A stretch of DNA of 64,000 nt. It comes from Saprospiraceae bacterium (GTDB lineage: Bacteria; Bacteroidota; Bacteroidia; Chitinophagales; Saprospiraceae). The notes beneath the pieces are model-generated. The model worked only from the letters and a program-made list of their open reading frames with translations, did not search any database and had not been told where the DNA came from. The stretch spans positions 61,729 to 125,728 of the forward strand of contig JAHDGF010000007.1 of NCBI GenBank assembly GCA_020627785.1, in the 5' to 3' direction. Made by a program: the position numbers and the translations under genes. This document shows, piece after piece, positions 34,707 to 44,907 of the stretch (the stretch's first letter is position 1; every line of letters begins with the position of its first letter).

Positions 34707-37193
34707 ATGAAAGCGACGAAAAAACTATTAATCTTCTGCATTATTTTAAGTGTACAATCTTTATATGCTCAGTTCCCTGGGATGGGCGGTTATGGCAATA
34801 AAGCTTCTAAATTAAAAGGTAAGATTACAGGAACTTTGGTGGATTCTATTTCCAATCAAAAGATTGGATACGCTACGATTGTATTGAAGAAGGCTGGAAA
34901 GGAAAAAGAGATTAATGGTATTCTTAGTGAAGATGATGGACAGTTCAAGTTGGATGAGGTGACAATTGGGAAATATGATTTGTTTATTTCATTTCTAGGT
35001 TACGAAGAAAAGCAGATCACGTCCGTAGAATTGACGGAGAAAAAACCTGATAAAAATTTAGGTAAAATATTATTGACTCCAAGTAATTTTTTGCTTGATG
35101 AAATAGAAATTACAGCAGAAAAGTCCTTGATTGAAACTAAGGTTGATAAGATTGTTTACAACGCAGAAAATGATGCATCAAATGCTGGGGGAGATGCTAC
35201 CGATGTTTTACGAAAGGTGCCACTATTAGTGGTTGACTTAAATGGAAATGTATCTTTAAGAGGTTCAGAAAATGTCCGAATATTAATCAATGGCAAACCT
35301 TCTGGAATGTTTTCTCAAAGTGTTTCAGATGCACTGAAAATGTTTCCGGCTGATCAAATTTCAAAAGTAGAAGTAATCACTTCTCCTGGAGCTAAATATG
35401 ATGGAGAGGGTACCGCAGGAATTGTAAATATTATTACGAAGAGAGGAAACATTGAAGGAGTTGCCGGTTCTTTTGATTCTTCTGTGGGTACTAGACATCA
35501 TAATGGGACACTAAACTTAAGTGCTGGAAAGGGACGATTTGGTTCTTCTGCTAGTGGGTCAGTTTATTATTCTATTCCAAATGAGGCGACAAGTTCATTG
35601 TCCAGAACAAGTACTGGGGCATCTAATTTTTCAATGTCACAGGATGGGACTACAACGACTTCACGTCTTGGCTTTAATGGAACAGTGAGTGCCTTTTATG
35701 ATTTCAACGCTTTCAATGCAATAAATTCTTCATTCTCGTATCAGGGTTTTGGTTTTGATACAGATGGTTTTATGGATGGGAGCATCATGTTAGATAATGT
35801 AGCAAGTGAATGGAGACGCGAAAATGAAGGCGGTAATTTATTTAGTGGTTTCGATTGGTCTACGGATTATACCAAGAAATTTGAGAAAAATGATGGGCAA
35901 GAGTTAGCCTTAGCCTATCAACTATCCGGAAATATTCAAAACCAAGACTATACAACCATCCAGACTGGCGATCCTTTTTTCTTGAGAAACGAAAATCAAT
36001 TCAATGATGGTGATAATAGAGAATCAACCATTCAGGTTGACTATACACATCCACTTAAAAAAGGAATAAAACTTGAGGTAGGTGGTAAAACAGTTTTAAG
36101 AGATATAACAAGTGACTCTAAGTACAATTTTTACGATGATGTAACAAAAAGTTATAGCATACTTGACGAATCACGATCTCAGATATTCAATTATACACAG
36201 GATGTATATGCTGGATATGGCCAACTCAGTTTCCCACTGAAGAAATTTCAAGTTATCACTGGTCTGAGGTATGAGACAACGTCGATTGAAGGTGCTTTGG
36301 AAGGAGAACCTGATTCATTTAATCAGACCTATGATAATTGGTTACCAAATTTTACGATCTCAAGAGGCTTAAAGAATTTTCAGAATATTAAATTTAGTTA
36401 CACTCAAAGAATACAAAGACCAAGTCTATTTTACATTAATCCTTTTACCAACTCAGTAGATCAAGTCAACATTACTGTAGGTAACCCAGCATTAGATCCA
36501 GAACGAACCAATCAATACGAATTATCTTATAATACCTTTATTAAAGGTGTAGGTATATTTAGTTCTTTTTATTACAAGACTACGGATGATATTATTGAAT
36601 CCATCATACGTGTGGATAACGGAGTTTCAATCAATAGCTTTGATAATGTAGGACAGAATCAGTCATTTGGGTTGAATATTTTCTCAACAAAGACTTTAAA
36701 TAATTTTACGTTAAGAGGTGGGGTGAATTTTTTCACTTACAATGCGGAGGGCGTAGTTAATGGTGAAATGCTAACTAGAGACACTTATGAATACAACGTA
36801 TTTTTTAGTGGAGAGTATTCTATTACAGGGTCATTGAAGGTAGACATGTTTGGATTTTTTAGATCGCCAAGAAGATCTTTACAAGGAGACCAAGCCTCTT
36901 TTTCTATGTATGGCCTAGGAGCGAAAAAGGAAATTAGAAAATGGACTATAGGCATCCGTCTTATCGAACCATTCAATGAAACGAAATTTTTTGATAGTCG
37001 ACAGGAAGGAACTGACTTCATTCAAGAGTCAAGTTTTGGACTTCCTTTTAGGTCCTTTGGTTTAAGCTTAGGTTATAAATTTGGAAACGTCGACTTCAAG
37101 GAACGAAAGTCAAAGATCAAAAATGATGATTTAAAATCCGGCGAAGGCGGCGGCGGTGGAAATATGGGAGGTCAGAATTCTAGGGGTAATTAA
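34707..37193 (+). CDS. TonB-dependent outer-membrane receptor (OMP_b-brl_3 type)
   Basis: This 828-residue protein has a signal peptide ending SLYAQ, a Met/Gly-rich short segment, and a carboxypeptidase-regulatory-like domain (about 38-120; GTLVDSISNQKIGYATIVL). The plug (about 135-245) has DVLRKVPLLVVDLNGNVSLRG, VRILINGKP and IEVITSPGAKYDGEGTAGIVNIITK. The rest is a large beta-barrel. It ends in a Gly-rich, charged tail rather than the usual terminal aromatic strand. No SusD partner is adjacent, so it is not a polysaccharide-utilisation pair. Substrate unknown. Confidence 0.9.
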   Translation: MKATKKLLIFCIILSVQSLYAQFPGMGGYGNKASKLKGKITGTLVDSISNQKIGYATIVLKKAGKEKEINGILSEDDGQFKLDEVTIGKYDLFISFLGYEEKQITSVELTEKKPDKNLGKILLTPSNFLLDEIEITAEKSLIETKVDKIVYNAENDASNAGGDATDVLRKVPLLVVDLNGNVSLRGSENVRILINGKPSGMFSQSVSDALKMFPADQISKVEVITSPGAKYDGEGTAGIVNIITKRGNIEGVAGSFDSSVGTRHHNGTLNLSAGKGRFGSSASGSVYYSIPNEATSSLSRTSTGASNFSMSQDGTTTTSRLGFNGTVSAFYDFNAFNAINSSFSYQGFGFDTDGFMDGSIMLDNVASEWRRENEGGNLFSGFDWSTDYTKKFEKNDGQELALAYQLSGNIQNQDYTTIQTGDPFFLRNENQFNDGDNRESTIQVDYTHPLKKGIKLEVGGKTVLRDITSDSKYNFYDDVTKSYSILDESRSQIFNYTQDVYAGYGQLSFPLKKFQVITGLRYETTSIEGALEGEPDSFNQTYDNWLPNFTISRGLKNFQNIKFSYTQRIQRPSLFYINPFTNSVDQVNITVGNPALDPERTNQYELSYNTFIKGVGIFSSFYYKTTDDIIESIIRVDNGVSINSFDNVGQNQSFGLNIFSTKTLNNFTLRGGVNFFTYNAEGVVNGEMLTRDTYEYNVFFSGEYSITGSLKVDMFGFFRSPRRSLQGDQASFSMYGLGAKKEIRKWTIGIRLIEPFNETKFFDSRQEGTDFIQESSFGLPFRSFGLSLGYKFGNVDFKERKSKIKNDDLKSGEGGGGGNMGGQNSRGN

Positions 37194-37557
37194 AATTTGC
37201 GAAAGCGAAATCTTAATAAGGGTTGATTAATTGAACTGTGAATAATCAACTCTTAGGCTGAACAACATCATATTTTTATGGTAAGTCTTTGGCAATGTCA
37301 CTTTTTTAGTGACCAATTTCTTGCTTTGTAGCCTTTTAGGATAAAGTGTTTTCTTACTTGTCATAACTCATATTATAAAAATATATAATATATCAATAAT
37401 CTTGCCCATTTCTATAAGATACAACAATAGTTTCATAGTTGTTGCCAATTCTGAATTATCAAGGGAGCAAACTGTTATTTTCTGAATTTTAAATGATTAT
37501 AAGTTAAAAGAGCAGCCTATAAGACTCAAATTTCAAGAAATTTAGGACTTTGATTCC
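37194..37557. other. Non-coding gap after the TonB receptor
   Basis: No reading frame was recognised. Two inverted repeats are present: GTTGATTA (37222-37229) with TAATCAAC (37243-37250), and GTCACT-TTTTT-AGTGAC (37297-37313). Neither is followed by a T run. The right end carries the promoter box of the next gene. Confidence 0.5.
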
Positions 37558-37565
37558 TACCTTTG
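37558..37565 (+). promoter_or_regulatory. -7 box TACCTTTG before the LVIVD-repeat gene
   Basis: TACCTTTG matches TAnnTTTG and lies 18 nt before the ATG at 37584, giving a leader of only about ten bases. Confidence 0.45.
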
Positions 37566-37583
37566 TCTATATAATATAGAGTC

Positions 37584-38966
37584 ATGAAGTCAATTTTTTC
37601 CCTCGTTCTAATGTTGTGTTTCACCAATGTATTTTCTCAATTTGTACAAATTGGGACCTTATTGGATCGATGGCAGCAGGCGGATCTTGTGCCATCCACA
37701 ATTCATGATAACGCTTACAATGAAATATGGGGTGTGGCTATGAATGGTCATGAATATGCTATTTTAGGCTCGTCTGCAGGTACACATATTATTGATGTGA
37801 CCAACCCTGAGGAAGTTTTCGAGGCCTTTTTTGTAGAAGGTAAAGCTTCGGGAGCGCAGATAATTCATAGAGATTATCATGACTATCAAGGATATTTATA
37901 TGCCGTATGTGATGAAGGCCTATCAAGTCTCCAGATCATAGATCTTCGTTCGTTACCAAATGAAGTTGAAGTTGTTTATGACTCCGAGGACTTAATCCGT
38001 AGGTCCCATAATATCTTCATTGATTCAACAGCACAAATTTTATATAGTTGTGCACACAATGGTGGAACAACTGGCGTTTCAGCAATGATGGCTTTTGATA
38101 TTAGTGATCCAGTAAATCCCACTTTTATTAGAGGATTTAATGGCTTTGAAAATTTCTTGGTGAATCATGTTCATGATGCCTATATAGATAATAATATAGG
38201 TTATTTTAATTGTGGACCTCACGGTATGGCAATAGCTGATATGTCTGATATTGAGAACCCAGTATTGATAAGTTCGTTGTCACCAGATGATTATGCTCAA
38301 TCTGGGTATAATCATAGTGGGTGGCCGACGGAAGATGGTAAGTACTATTACATGGCAGATGAGAATCATGGATTTGATGTGAAGGTATTTAATGTTGAAG
38401 ATCCCAATGATCTGCAATTTGAGAATTTTTTTGATGCAGAATCTTTTTCTAATTTTTCAATTGCTCACAATCTTATAGTGAAAGGAGATCGTTTATATGT
38501 TTCTTGCTACTTTGACGGGTTACAAGTATACGATATTTCGGATCCCGTCAATCCTGAAAGAATAATGTTTTATCCTACTTCAAGTCGTATGCACCAAGAT
38601 GAAAAGTATCAGGGTGCTTGGGGTGTTTATCCGTTTCTTCCTTCTGGGAATATACTTGTGTCGGACATGCAAGAAGGTTTGTATGTAATTAAAGATTTTG
38701 AAGAAAGCGTTGGTATAGAAGATGTTGATGAAATTCAATTCAACTTGAGTCCTAACCCAGCTTATGATGCGTTAAATTTAATGGGGGACGACCTAGTAGG
38801 AATGCATTATGAAATATTTGATGCATTTGGTGCCGCTTACGCAAATGGAGCTCTTACTGCCAACCAAAGAACAATTTCAACCGTTGACTTACCAGGAGGA
38901 GTGTATTTTCTTTCACTATCCAATGGAGTTTTAAATTCAACACAAAAATTCATCGTTGCTAAATAA
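37584..38966 (+). CDS. Choice-of-anchor B (LVIVD-repeat) secreted protein with T9SS sorting domain
   Basis: The 460-residue protein has a signal peptide ending NVFSQ. LVIVD-like repeats form a beta-propeller-like domain (about 35-375): GTHIIDVTNPEEV, LQIIDLRSLPN, MAIADMSDIENPV and LQVYDISDPVNPE. There are many His/Asp residues (HRDYHDYQGY, HVHDAY, HNHSGWP-like). The C-terminal 75 residues (NLSPNPAYDALNL...STQKFIVAK) form a type A T9SS sorting domain, so it is exported through the outer membrane. Ligand unknown. The following porin gene starts inside its last codons. Confidence 0.87.
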   Translation: MKSIFSLVLMLCFTNVFSQFVQIGTLLDRWQQADLVPSTIHDNAYNEIWGVAMNGHEYAILGSSAGTHIIDVTNPEEVFEAFFVEGKASGAQIIHRDYHDYQGYLYAVCDEGLSSLQIIDLRSLPNEVEVVYDSEDLIRRSHNIFIDSTAQILYSCAHNGGTTGVSAMMAFDISDPVNPTFIRGFNGFENFLVNHVHDAYIDNNIGYFNCGPHGMAIADMSDIENPVLISSLSPDDYAQSGYNHSGWPTEDGKYYYMADENHGFDVKVFNVEDPNDLQFENFFDAESFSNFSIAHNLIVKGDRLYVSCYFDGLQVYDISDPVNPERIMFYPTSSRMHQDEKYQGAWGVYPFLPSGNILVSDMQEGLYVIKDFEESVGIEDVDEIQFNLSPNPAYDALNLMGDDLVGMHYEIFDAFGAAYANGALTANQRTISTVDLPGGVYFLSLSNGVLNSTQKFIVAK

Positions 38967-40848
38967 AAGATTTTCGATTCTTAGGCTTTCTTTCTTTAGT
39001 GTTTTATTACTAGTCAGTCAGGTGCTTTTAGCGCAACGCCCACCAAGTGTGCCTAGTTCAGTTTCGGGTCTCGATACCATTAAGGGATTGAATTTGGATA
39101 TACCGGAAGAACGGGATTCCATGAAAATCAGTTTTATTGTTTTAGATCATGTGACCAACGAACAAAAATTTCAGGATTCAACCTTATCCTATTTTGAAGA
39201 TTATGACCCTTTAAAAGATTTCAATGACTTTTATCATACATTAGGTAATCCAGCATCAACTCACATTTCTGCTTTATTTACTTCTCGAAATAATCGAGAC
39301 GTTTTTACAGAGTTAAGACGAGATCAATTTTCAGCCTATAGTAAAAGTATACAAGAGTTAAGGTATTATCGATTGAATCGAGTATACAATGATCTTTATT
39401 TTGCTCCGATGGGTGATCAAGCAGAATTTCTCGTTAAAGCAAAATTTAGTCGAGACTTTGTAGAAGACGTCAATTTTAGTTTGGATTACTTAAGGATAGC
39501 CAATGATGGTTTATATTTAAATCAGAAAGCTCGTACGACCAACTTTGGGGTAGGCTTCTGGCTGAAGTTTCCAAAAAAGAAATATCAATCATTTCTCAGT
39601 TTTACCTCTAACAATAATTCAGAAATTTATAATGGGGGACATACCTCTACTGCCAACCTATTTTCTCTACCAATTAACCGTCAAAATATTGGGGTTAATT
39701 TAAATTCGGCGGATCTAAGAAAACAGGATTTTCATGTGGCTTATGATAGTTACCTTGGAGATCCCGCAAAATGGAATTTGTTTCATCGGATAACTTATCG
39801 TGCAGGTTACTATCGATTTACTGATGAGATTTCTGCAACTGAATTTACTAGTGATTCTACCTTCTATTCTGCCTTTCTAACCGATGATAGGGGCCTTAGG
39901 AATTTTCAAGAATTTGATGTCATGACGAATAAGGTTGTGATTGGTAGAGGGGAAGAACATCCAGTGTACATTACTGCTGGTTTGACGCATAAGTATCACA
40001 ACTATGACCTAGAGATAGAAAATTTAATTGTCAATGATTTAAGTGTTGATGGGCGTGTAGGATTGAACATAAAAGATTTATATCTGAAAGGGGAAGCAAG
40101 CATAGGTCTGCTTGATAATGCAGGGAATTTATCTCTTGATGCCAAGGTGGGTTATCGGTCTCAGAAATTATTTGCGCTGTCTGGTGGATTAAAGATCTTA
40201 AGAAATGATCCTTATCTCATTGATCAAAATTTGGTTGTCAGTCATCAAGAATTATATGATCGATCTTTCAATAAGGAGTTTTCAACAAGTATTTATGGCG
40301 AACTTAAAATTCCTTCGAGTCGCACAGAGATAAAATTGGAGTCGGTCATTTTAGATAACAGTATTTACTATGATACTTTAGCACGTCCAACACAATTTGT
40401 AGATAATATAACTGGTATTGTAGGTTCTGTAAAACAAAAGATAGGATGGAAATGGATTCAGAGCGATCACATTTTACATTTTCAAAATTTTAGCGATAAT
40501 CCGTGGAATCTCCCTACCTTTTTGTCTAAGCATAAATTGTATGCGCAGTTCCCTATATTCGATAAGGCGATGGATCTAAAAATTGGAGCCACCTTCAGTC
40601 AGTACCTTCAGAATAATGGGGTAGGGTTTATGCCGATTACAGGCAACTTTTATAGCCTAGATGAATCCTTACCCTGGTATAGAAATCTCGATATTTTTGT
40701 GGCAGCTAAGGTGCAAACATTCCGTTTATTTGTAAGTGTTGATAATGCGATTGATTTAATTGATAATTCAATAATTTATCAGACTCAGTTTCATCCTCAA
40801 TGGGATACTAGGGTGAGATTCGGAATCCGTTGGATAATTTTTGACTAG
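38956..40848 (+). CDS. Putative porin (Porin_10 family)
   Basis: The 630-residue outer-membrane protein starts with TTG at 38956, overlapping the previous stop by 11 nt; this is the only start giving the complete signal peptide (ends QVLLAQ). A conserved segment, FYHTLGNPASTHISALF, follows a short acidic region, then alternating beta-strands to a C-terminal aromatic strand (WDTRVRFGIRWIIFD) that ends the barrel. This is typical of the Bacteroidota putative porin family. It is translationally coupled to the LVIVD-repeat gene, so the two may act together. Confidence 0.85.
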   Translation: MLNKRFSILRLSFFSVLLLVSQVLLAQRPPSVPSSVSGLDTIKGLNLDIPEERDSMKISFIVLDHVTNEQKFQDSTLSYFEDYDPLKDFNDFYHTLGNPASTHISALFTSRNNRDVFTELRRDQFSAYSKSIQELRYYRLNRVYNDLYFAPMGDQAEFLVKAKFSRDFVEDVNFSLDYLRIANDGLYLNQKARTTNFGVGFWLKFPKKKYQSFLSFTSNNNSEIYNGGHTSTANLFSLPINRQNIGVNLNSADLRKQDFHVAYDSYLGDPAKWNLFHRITYRAGYYRFTDEISATEFTSDSTFYSAFLTDDRGLRNFQEFDVMTNKVVIGRGEEHPVYITAGLTHKYHNYDLEIENLIVNDLSVDGRVGLNIKDLYLKGEASIGLLDNAGNLSLDAKVGYRSQKLFALSGGLKILRNDPYLIDQNLVVSHQELYDRSFNKEFSTSIYGELKIPSSRTEIKLESVILDNSIYYDTLARPTQFVDNITGIVGSVKQKIGWKWIQSDHILHFQNFSDNPWNLPTFLSKHKLYAQFPIFDKAMDLKIGATFSQYLQNNGVGFMPITGNFYSLDESLPWYRNLDIFVAAKVQTFRLFVSVDNAIDLIDNSIIYQTQFHPQWDTRVRFGIRWIIFD

Positions 40849-41025
40849 GAGGTCAAAGGCCTTTTACTTATCTACTTGTTCATTTTTTCAGTTCCTGAAT
40901 TTATCTTGACATCACCTAGTTATTAGTTTTGTTTTCTATCGTCATTTAACATAATCTACTCCCATCAAATATATTCTCTTTAGAAATTAGTCGTACCTTC
41001 TTATTTCGAATTGAATAGAAAATTA

Positions 41026-43926
41026 ATGTTCAAATTTTTGAATGTATTTATCATCCTCTTTTTTGCTCAACTGGTCTCAACAGTTTATGCGCAACTAGAT
41101 ACTACTTCAATAACTAGATATAGTATAGAAAATGGATTGCCTAGTAATACGGTTTATGATATCGTTGAAGATAAAGATGGGTTTATTTGGATGGGGACCG
41201 ATGCAGGTTTGTGTCGATACGATGGGCAGTATTTTAAAACCTACACCAGTGAAGATGGTGCTCCTGATATTGAAATTTTAGATTTATTTGTTGATTCCAA
41301 AAATCGAATTTGGTGTAATTCTTTTAATGGGAAAATATTTTTCATTGAGGATAATAAGGTGTTTGACCAAAATAACACCTCCTTTTTGAAAAATTGGAGT
41401 TATCCCTTTTGGTCTCAAATTATGGAAGATGATTCAGGCAATATAATTCTAAAAAATTCAAAAGGAGTTGTCGAAATATCTACAGAGTCATTTCAACTGA
41501 TATTTGAAGATCCTGCTGGCACTAAAGATTATGTAGTTTTCTTTAATAAGATTAATGGTGAATATCAGATTGTGCACAAAAAGGAAATAGGAGATTATCT
41601 AAGTATTATTGATAGTTCAGGCCAAACGAAATTCGATACTATTGTATTACCTGGGATTTTTAAAAATGTAGCTACTATAGGTTTGGAAAATCAAACCCTT
41701 TGTGTAAGTTCGACTGACCTTTATCTTTTTGATGGATCAAGTTTTGATAGAGTTCATAGTTTCAATTCTGGAGAGAATAGAATTTTAAGAGCTTTATTTT
41801 TCGATGATTACTTTTGGGTTTTAACCTTAAACAATGGGTTATATCAGATACCTACATCGAATCCTTTTGCAAATCAATATTCATATTTGGAAGATGTAGC
41901 CACCACATCTATTTGTAAAGATCAAGGAAACAACTATTGGATATCATCTTTAGGTGATGGGGTTTATAAGATTGAACAATCAATTTCTAAAATTATTAAT
42001 TCAGGTAACGGTCTAGTATATGATGCGGTAAAAACTCTTTGTGTTGATGAGGATATAGTTCTTATGGGGGATAAATATTTAAACCTCTATAGTTATGAAG
42101 ATGGTATTTTAGAAACTATAAAATCTTCAGATGTAAAGATGTCATCCCAACATATAAATTGCATCGAGAAAATAGAGGGTAAGGGCTATTACATCGGGAC
42201 AGATATAGGAACAGAAAGTATTAATTTCGATTTGCAAGATGATGGGCAAGATTTACAAAAGCTGATGACTAAAGACATTAAGCAATTGAATGATGGAAGT
42301 ATTGCATTTGTGAGATTAGAAGGGGTAGATATTATAGGAATAAATGGAGTTAATGATATTGGAAGAATAAACACCTCTAAGCGGCCACTTACTATTGAAG
42401 AAACGGATGAGGGAAGAATATGGGTAGGGACCTTTGAAGGTGTTTATTATTATGATGATAAAAAATGGGATCAAGGAAATTTGCTTAAAGGCATACCTCA
42501 AGATAGAATCATGGATTTAAAAGGTAAAAATCTGGATCTGTGCATATGTACAGCAAATGATGGGCTTTACTTTATGCAAGAAGGTGATATTAAGCATTTG
42601 AGTATCACTGATGGCTTGATTAGTAATCATTGTAATTCTGTTTTTATTGAAAATGAAAATAAACTATGGTATGCTAGTAATAGCGGTTTGAATAACATCA
42701 TTATTGACGAGGGAAAAATTAAAAGCATTGATTTATTCGATTCTCGGTCTGGGCTGATTTCTAATCAAATTTATCAAGTTGAAATTACGAATGGAAAAAT
42801 TTATTTAGCGACTCCTAAGGGACTACAGATCATTGAACAGAAGGAATTAGAAAAGGGAACCAAAAGCTCAAGCTATATCGATGCAGTCATTGTAAACAAT
42901 GAAAATATCTATGATATTTCTGAAACCAAGTTGAATCTTAGTTCTGATCAAAAAAATATTGAAATTGGTTTTTCTACCATAAATTTTAATTCAACTCCTA
43001 GTTATTTATTTAAACTTGAAGGTTTTGATGATCACTGGATTCCCACCAATGATCGTTCTGCAAAATATTATAATCTTCCTTATGGTGATTATACCTTTAA
43101 AGTAAAGATTTCAGGAGATGATGAAAGCCAACGTGTTTCACAATTAGATTTTAATGTGAAGGCAAAATTCTGGGAAACTTGGTTATTTAAATTTGTTTTA
43201 CTCGCAATTTCGTTACTTGGTTCCTTGCTTTTTTTTAGATATAGAACCAATGTTCAAAAAAAGGAACTAGAACTTTCACGCTTAAAAACTGAGGCAGAAA
43301 TTAAAGCTCTACGGGCTCAAATAAATCCACATTTTTTATTTAATGCCATGAATTCAATTCAGGATATAATATTTGAAAAAGATGTAGTTAAGGCAAATAA
43401 ATATATATCTGAGTTATCGAAACTTATGCGCATGACCTTAGAACAATCTAAGACCCCTTGGATTACTTTAGCTGATGAAATTAAAACTTTGGAATTATAT
43501 CTTTCGATAGAGTCACTTAGGTTTGATTCTAAATTTGATATGGAGGTAGAAGTTGATCCGAATATTGATGTTGACAACACGATGATGCCGAGTTGTATTT
43601 TACAGCCATTGGTTGAAAATTCAATTTGGCATGGATTATTAGATAAGAAAACAAAAGGGAAATTGAAAGTAAGTTTTTTAAACGAAGGTAATCGTACACT
43701 ATGTGTCGTGGATGATGATGGAGTTGGATTTAAAAAAAATATCGGAAAAGAGAAACTACATAATTCAACTGGGCTTAAAAATTTGCGAGAGCGCATAGAT
43801 TTAATCAATGAAGGGATGCGAAGTAAAATAAATATATCAATCGAAGAGTCTATCGTGAGTACTACTGAATACCCAGGCGCACGTGTCGAAATATCAATAC
43901 CTAACGAATTAAATAACCGAATATGA
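41026..43926 (+). CDS. Reg_prop/Y_Y_Y propeller sensor histidine kinase (LytS-type)
   Basis: The ATG at 41026 opens the signal peptide (MFKFLNVFIILFFAQL...YAQ); a TTG 15 nt upstream is an alternative. The 966-residue kinase has a periplasmic two-component-regulator propeller (about 25-620) with repeats such as GLPSNTVYDIVEDKDGFIWM and EETDEGRIWVGTFEGVYYY, a Y_Y_Y domain (about 640-705; YLFKLEGFDDHW), one transmembrane helix (about 715-740), and a LytS-type kinase core with AQINPHFLFNAMNS (H769) and LQPLVENSIWHG. It overlaps the LytTR regulator gene by ATGA. Ligand unknown. Confidence 0.93.
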   Translation: MFKFLNVFIILFFAQLVSTVYAQLDTTSITRYSIENGLPSNTVYDIVEDKDGFIWMGTDAGLCRYDGQYFKTYTSEDGAPDIEILDLFVDSKNRIWCNSFNGKIFFIEDNKVFDQNNTSFLKNWSYPFWSQIMEDDSGNIILKNSKGVVEISTESFQLIFEDPAGTKDYVVFFNKINGEYQIVHKKEIGDYLSIIDSSGQTKFDTIVLPGIFKNVATIGLENQTLCVSSTDLYLFDGSSFDRVHSFNSGENRILRALFFDDYFWVLTLNNGLYQIPTSNPFANQYSYLEDVATTSICKDQGNNYWISSLGDGVYKIEQSISKIINSGNGLVYDAVKTLCVDEDIVLMGDKYLNLYSYEDGILETIKSSDVKMSSQHINCIEKIEGKGYYIGTDIGTESINFDLQDDGQDLQKLMTKDIKQLNDGSIAFVRLEGVDIIGINGVNDIGRINTSKRPLTIEETDEGRIWVGTFEGVYYYDDKKWDQGNLLKGIPQDRIMDLKGKNLDLCICTANDGLYFMQEGDIKHLSITDGLISNHCNSVFIENENKLWYASNSGLNNIIIDEGKIKSIDLFDSRSGLISNQIYQVEITNGKIYLATPKGLQIIEQKELEKGTKSSSYIDAVIVNNENIYDISETKLNLSSDQKNIEIGFSTINFNSTPSYLFKLEGFDDHWIPTNDRSAKYYNLPYGDYTFKVKISGDDESQRVSQLDFNVKAKFWETWLFKFVLLAISLLGSLLFFRYRTNVQKKELELSRLKTEAEIKALRAQINPHFLFNAMNSIQDIIFEKDVVKANKYISELSKLMRMTLEQSKTPWITLADEIKTLELYLSIESLRFDSKFDMEVEVDPNIDVDNTMMPSCILQPLVENSIWHGLLDKKTKGKLKVSFLNEGNRTLCVVDDDGVGFKKNIGKEKLHNSTGLKNLRERIDLINEGMRSKINISIEESIVSTTEYPGARVEISIPNELNNRI

Positions 43927-44669
43927 TTTCAGCAGTAATTATTGATGATGAAAAAAGGAGTTGTAATACTTTAAACAAGTTGATAAAACTGTGCGATTCA
44001 AATGTAGAAATTTTGGGTGAAGCACATAATGTAGAAGACGGGTTTGCCCTCATTCAAGAATCAAATCCTGACCTTGTATTTTTAGATATAAATATGCCCG
44101 GCGGTAGTGGCTTCAATCTATTTGATAAAATTGAAAAAATTAGTTTTAAGGTAATCTTTACGACCGCACATGATGAGTTTGCAATTTCTGCCATCAAGCT
44201 CGGAGCCTTTGACTATTTATTGAAACCCATTGCTTTAAATGAGTTAAAAGAGACTTTGTCTCGATTAAACAATGAAGAGCAAAATTCAAGCGATGAAGAT
44301 TTTAAACAATTACTTCATTTAGTTCAAAAACAAAATGTTTCTTCATCAAAGATACCAGTTGCTCACATGAATGGAATTACGTTTCTCAATTCTGAAAACA
44401 TCATCAGGTGTACTGCTGACAATAATTACACAGTGATACATTTAAAAGATAAGAAACAGATCATTAGTTCTAAGACCTTAAAGGATTACGATGTTATTTT
44501 ATCACGTCAAGGCTTTTTTAGAGTGCATAGATCGCATCTTATTAATGTGAATAATGTTTCTAAGTTACTAAAGGGCAAGCCATCCTTAATTGAGTTAGAT
44601 GATGGTACTCAAGTAGAATTGGCACAGAATAAAAAGGCGGATTTTCTAAGCCTATTTGAAGGATCCTAG
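43923..44669 (+). CDS. LytTR-family response regulator of the propeller kinase
   Basis: This 248-residue regulator has a receiver domain with IIDDE, phospho-acceptor D55 (LVFLDINMPGG) and KPIALNEL. The LytTR domain (about 140-240) has NIIRCTADNNYTVIHL, FFRVHRSHLINVNNV and IELDDGTQVELA. Its start overlaps the kinase stop. A TGAGTGAAG array with a 21-bp period lies 140 bp after its stop codon and again upstream of the beta-helix gene, the best candidate binding sites for this protein. Confidence 0.94.
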   Translation: MISAVIIDDEKRSCNTLNKLIKLCDSNVEILGEAHNVEDGFALIQESNPDLVFLDINMPGGSGFNLFDKIEKISFKVIFTTAHDEFAISAIKLGAFDYLLKPIALNELKETLSRLNNEEQNSSDEDFKQLLHLVQKQNVSSSKIPVAHMNGITFLNSENIIRCTADNNYTVIHLKDKKQIISSKTLKDYDVILSRQGFFRVHRSHLINVNNVSKLLKGKPSLIELDDGTQVELAQNKKADFLSLFEGS

Positions 44670-44807
44670 TTTTGTGTATTGTTCATTGGAAGTTGGACAA
44701 TAATTGGCTAGTCTTTTAATTAGATGCTGTTATGTCTTTAATTTATATGCACCTTGCTATTTCAAAGTTAGCTTAATTGGAAACTCCGGATGTAACGAAA
44801 TACTTCT

Positions 44808-44860
44808 ATTGAGTGAAGGAGTAGATTCACTGAGTGAAGCTAGCACATGATTGAGTGAAG
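44808..44860. promoter_or_regulatory. TGAGTGAAG direct-repeat array (three copies), candidate LytTR sites
   Basis: TGAGTGAAG starts at 44810, 44831 and 44852: exactly 21 bp apart, two helical turns. The flank is ATT/ACT/ATT. It lies in the convergent gap after the LytTR regulator gene, where no ordinary promoter is expected, and the same 9-mer recurs in the promoter region of the beta-helix gene. Confidence 0.6.
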
Positions 44861-44907
44861 TTCTATTGCGGCAATTTTAATAGGCCTGAAAAATATCTAT
44901 TTCTATT

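Noticed and set aside
43359..43808. 149-residue minus-strand frame inside the propeller kinase gene
   Set aside because: It is antisense to the conserved kinase core (H769 region) and has low-complexity Ser/Leu content without motifs.
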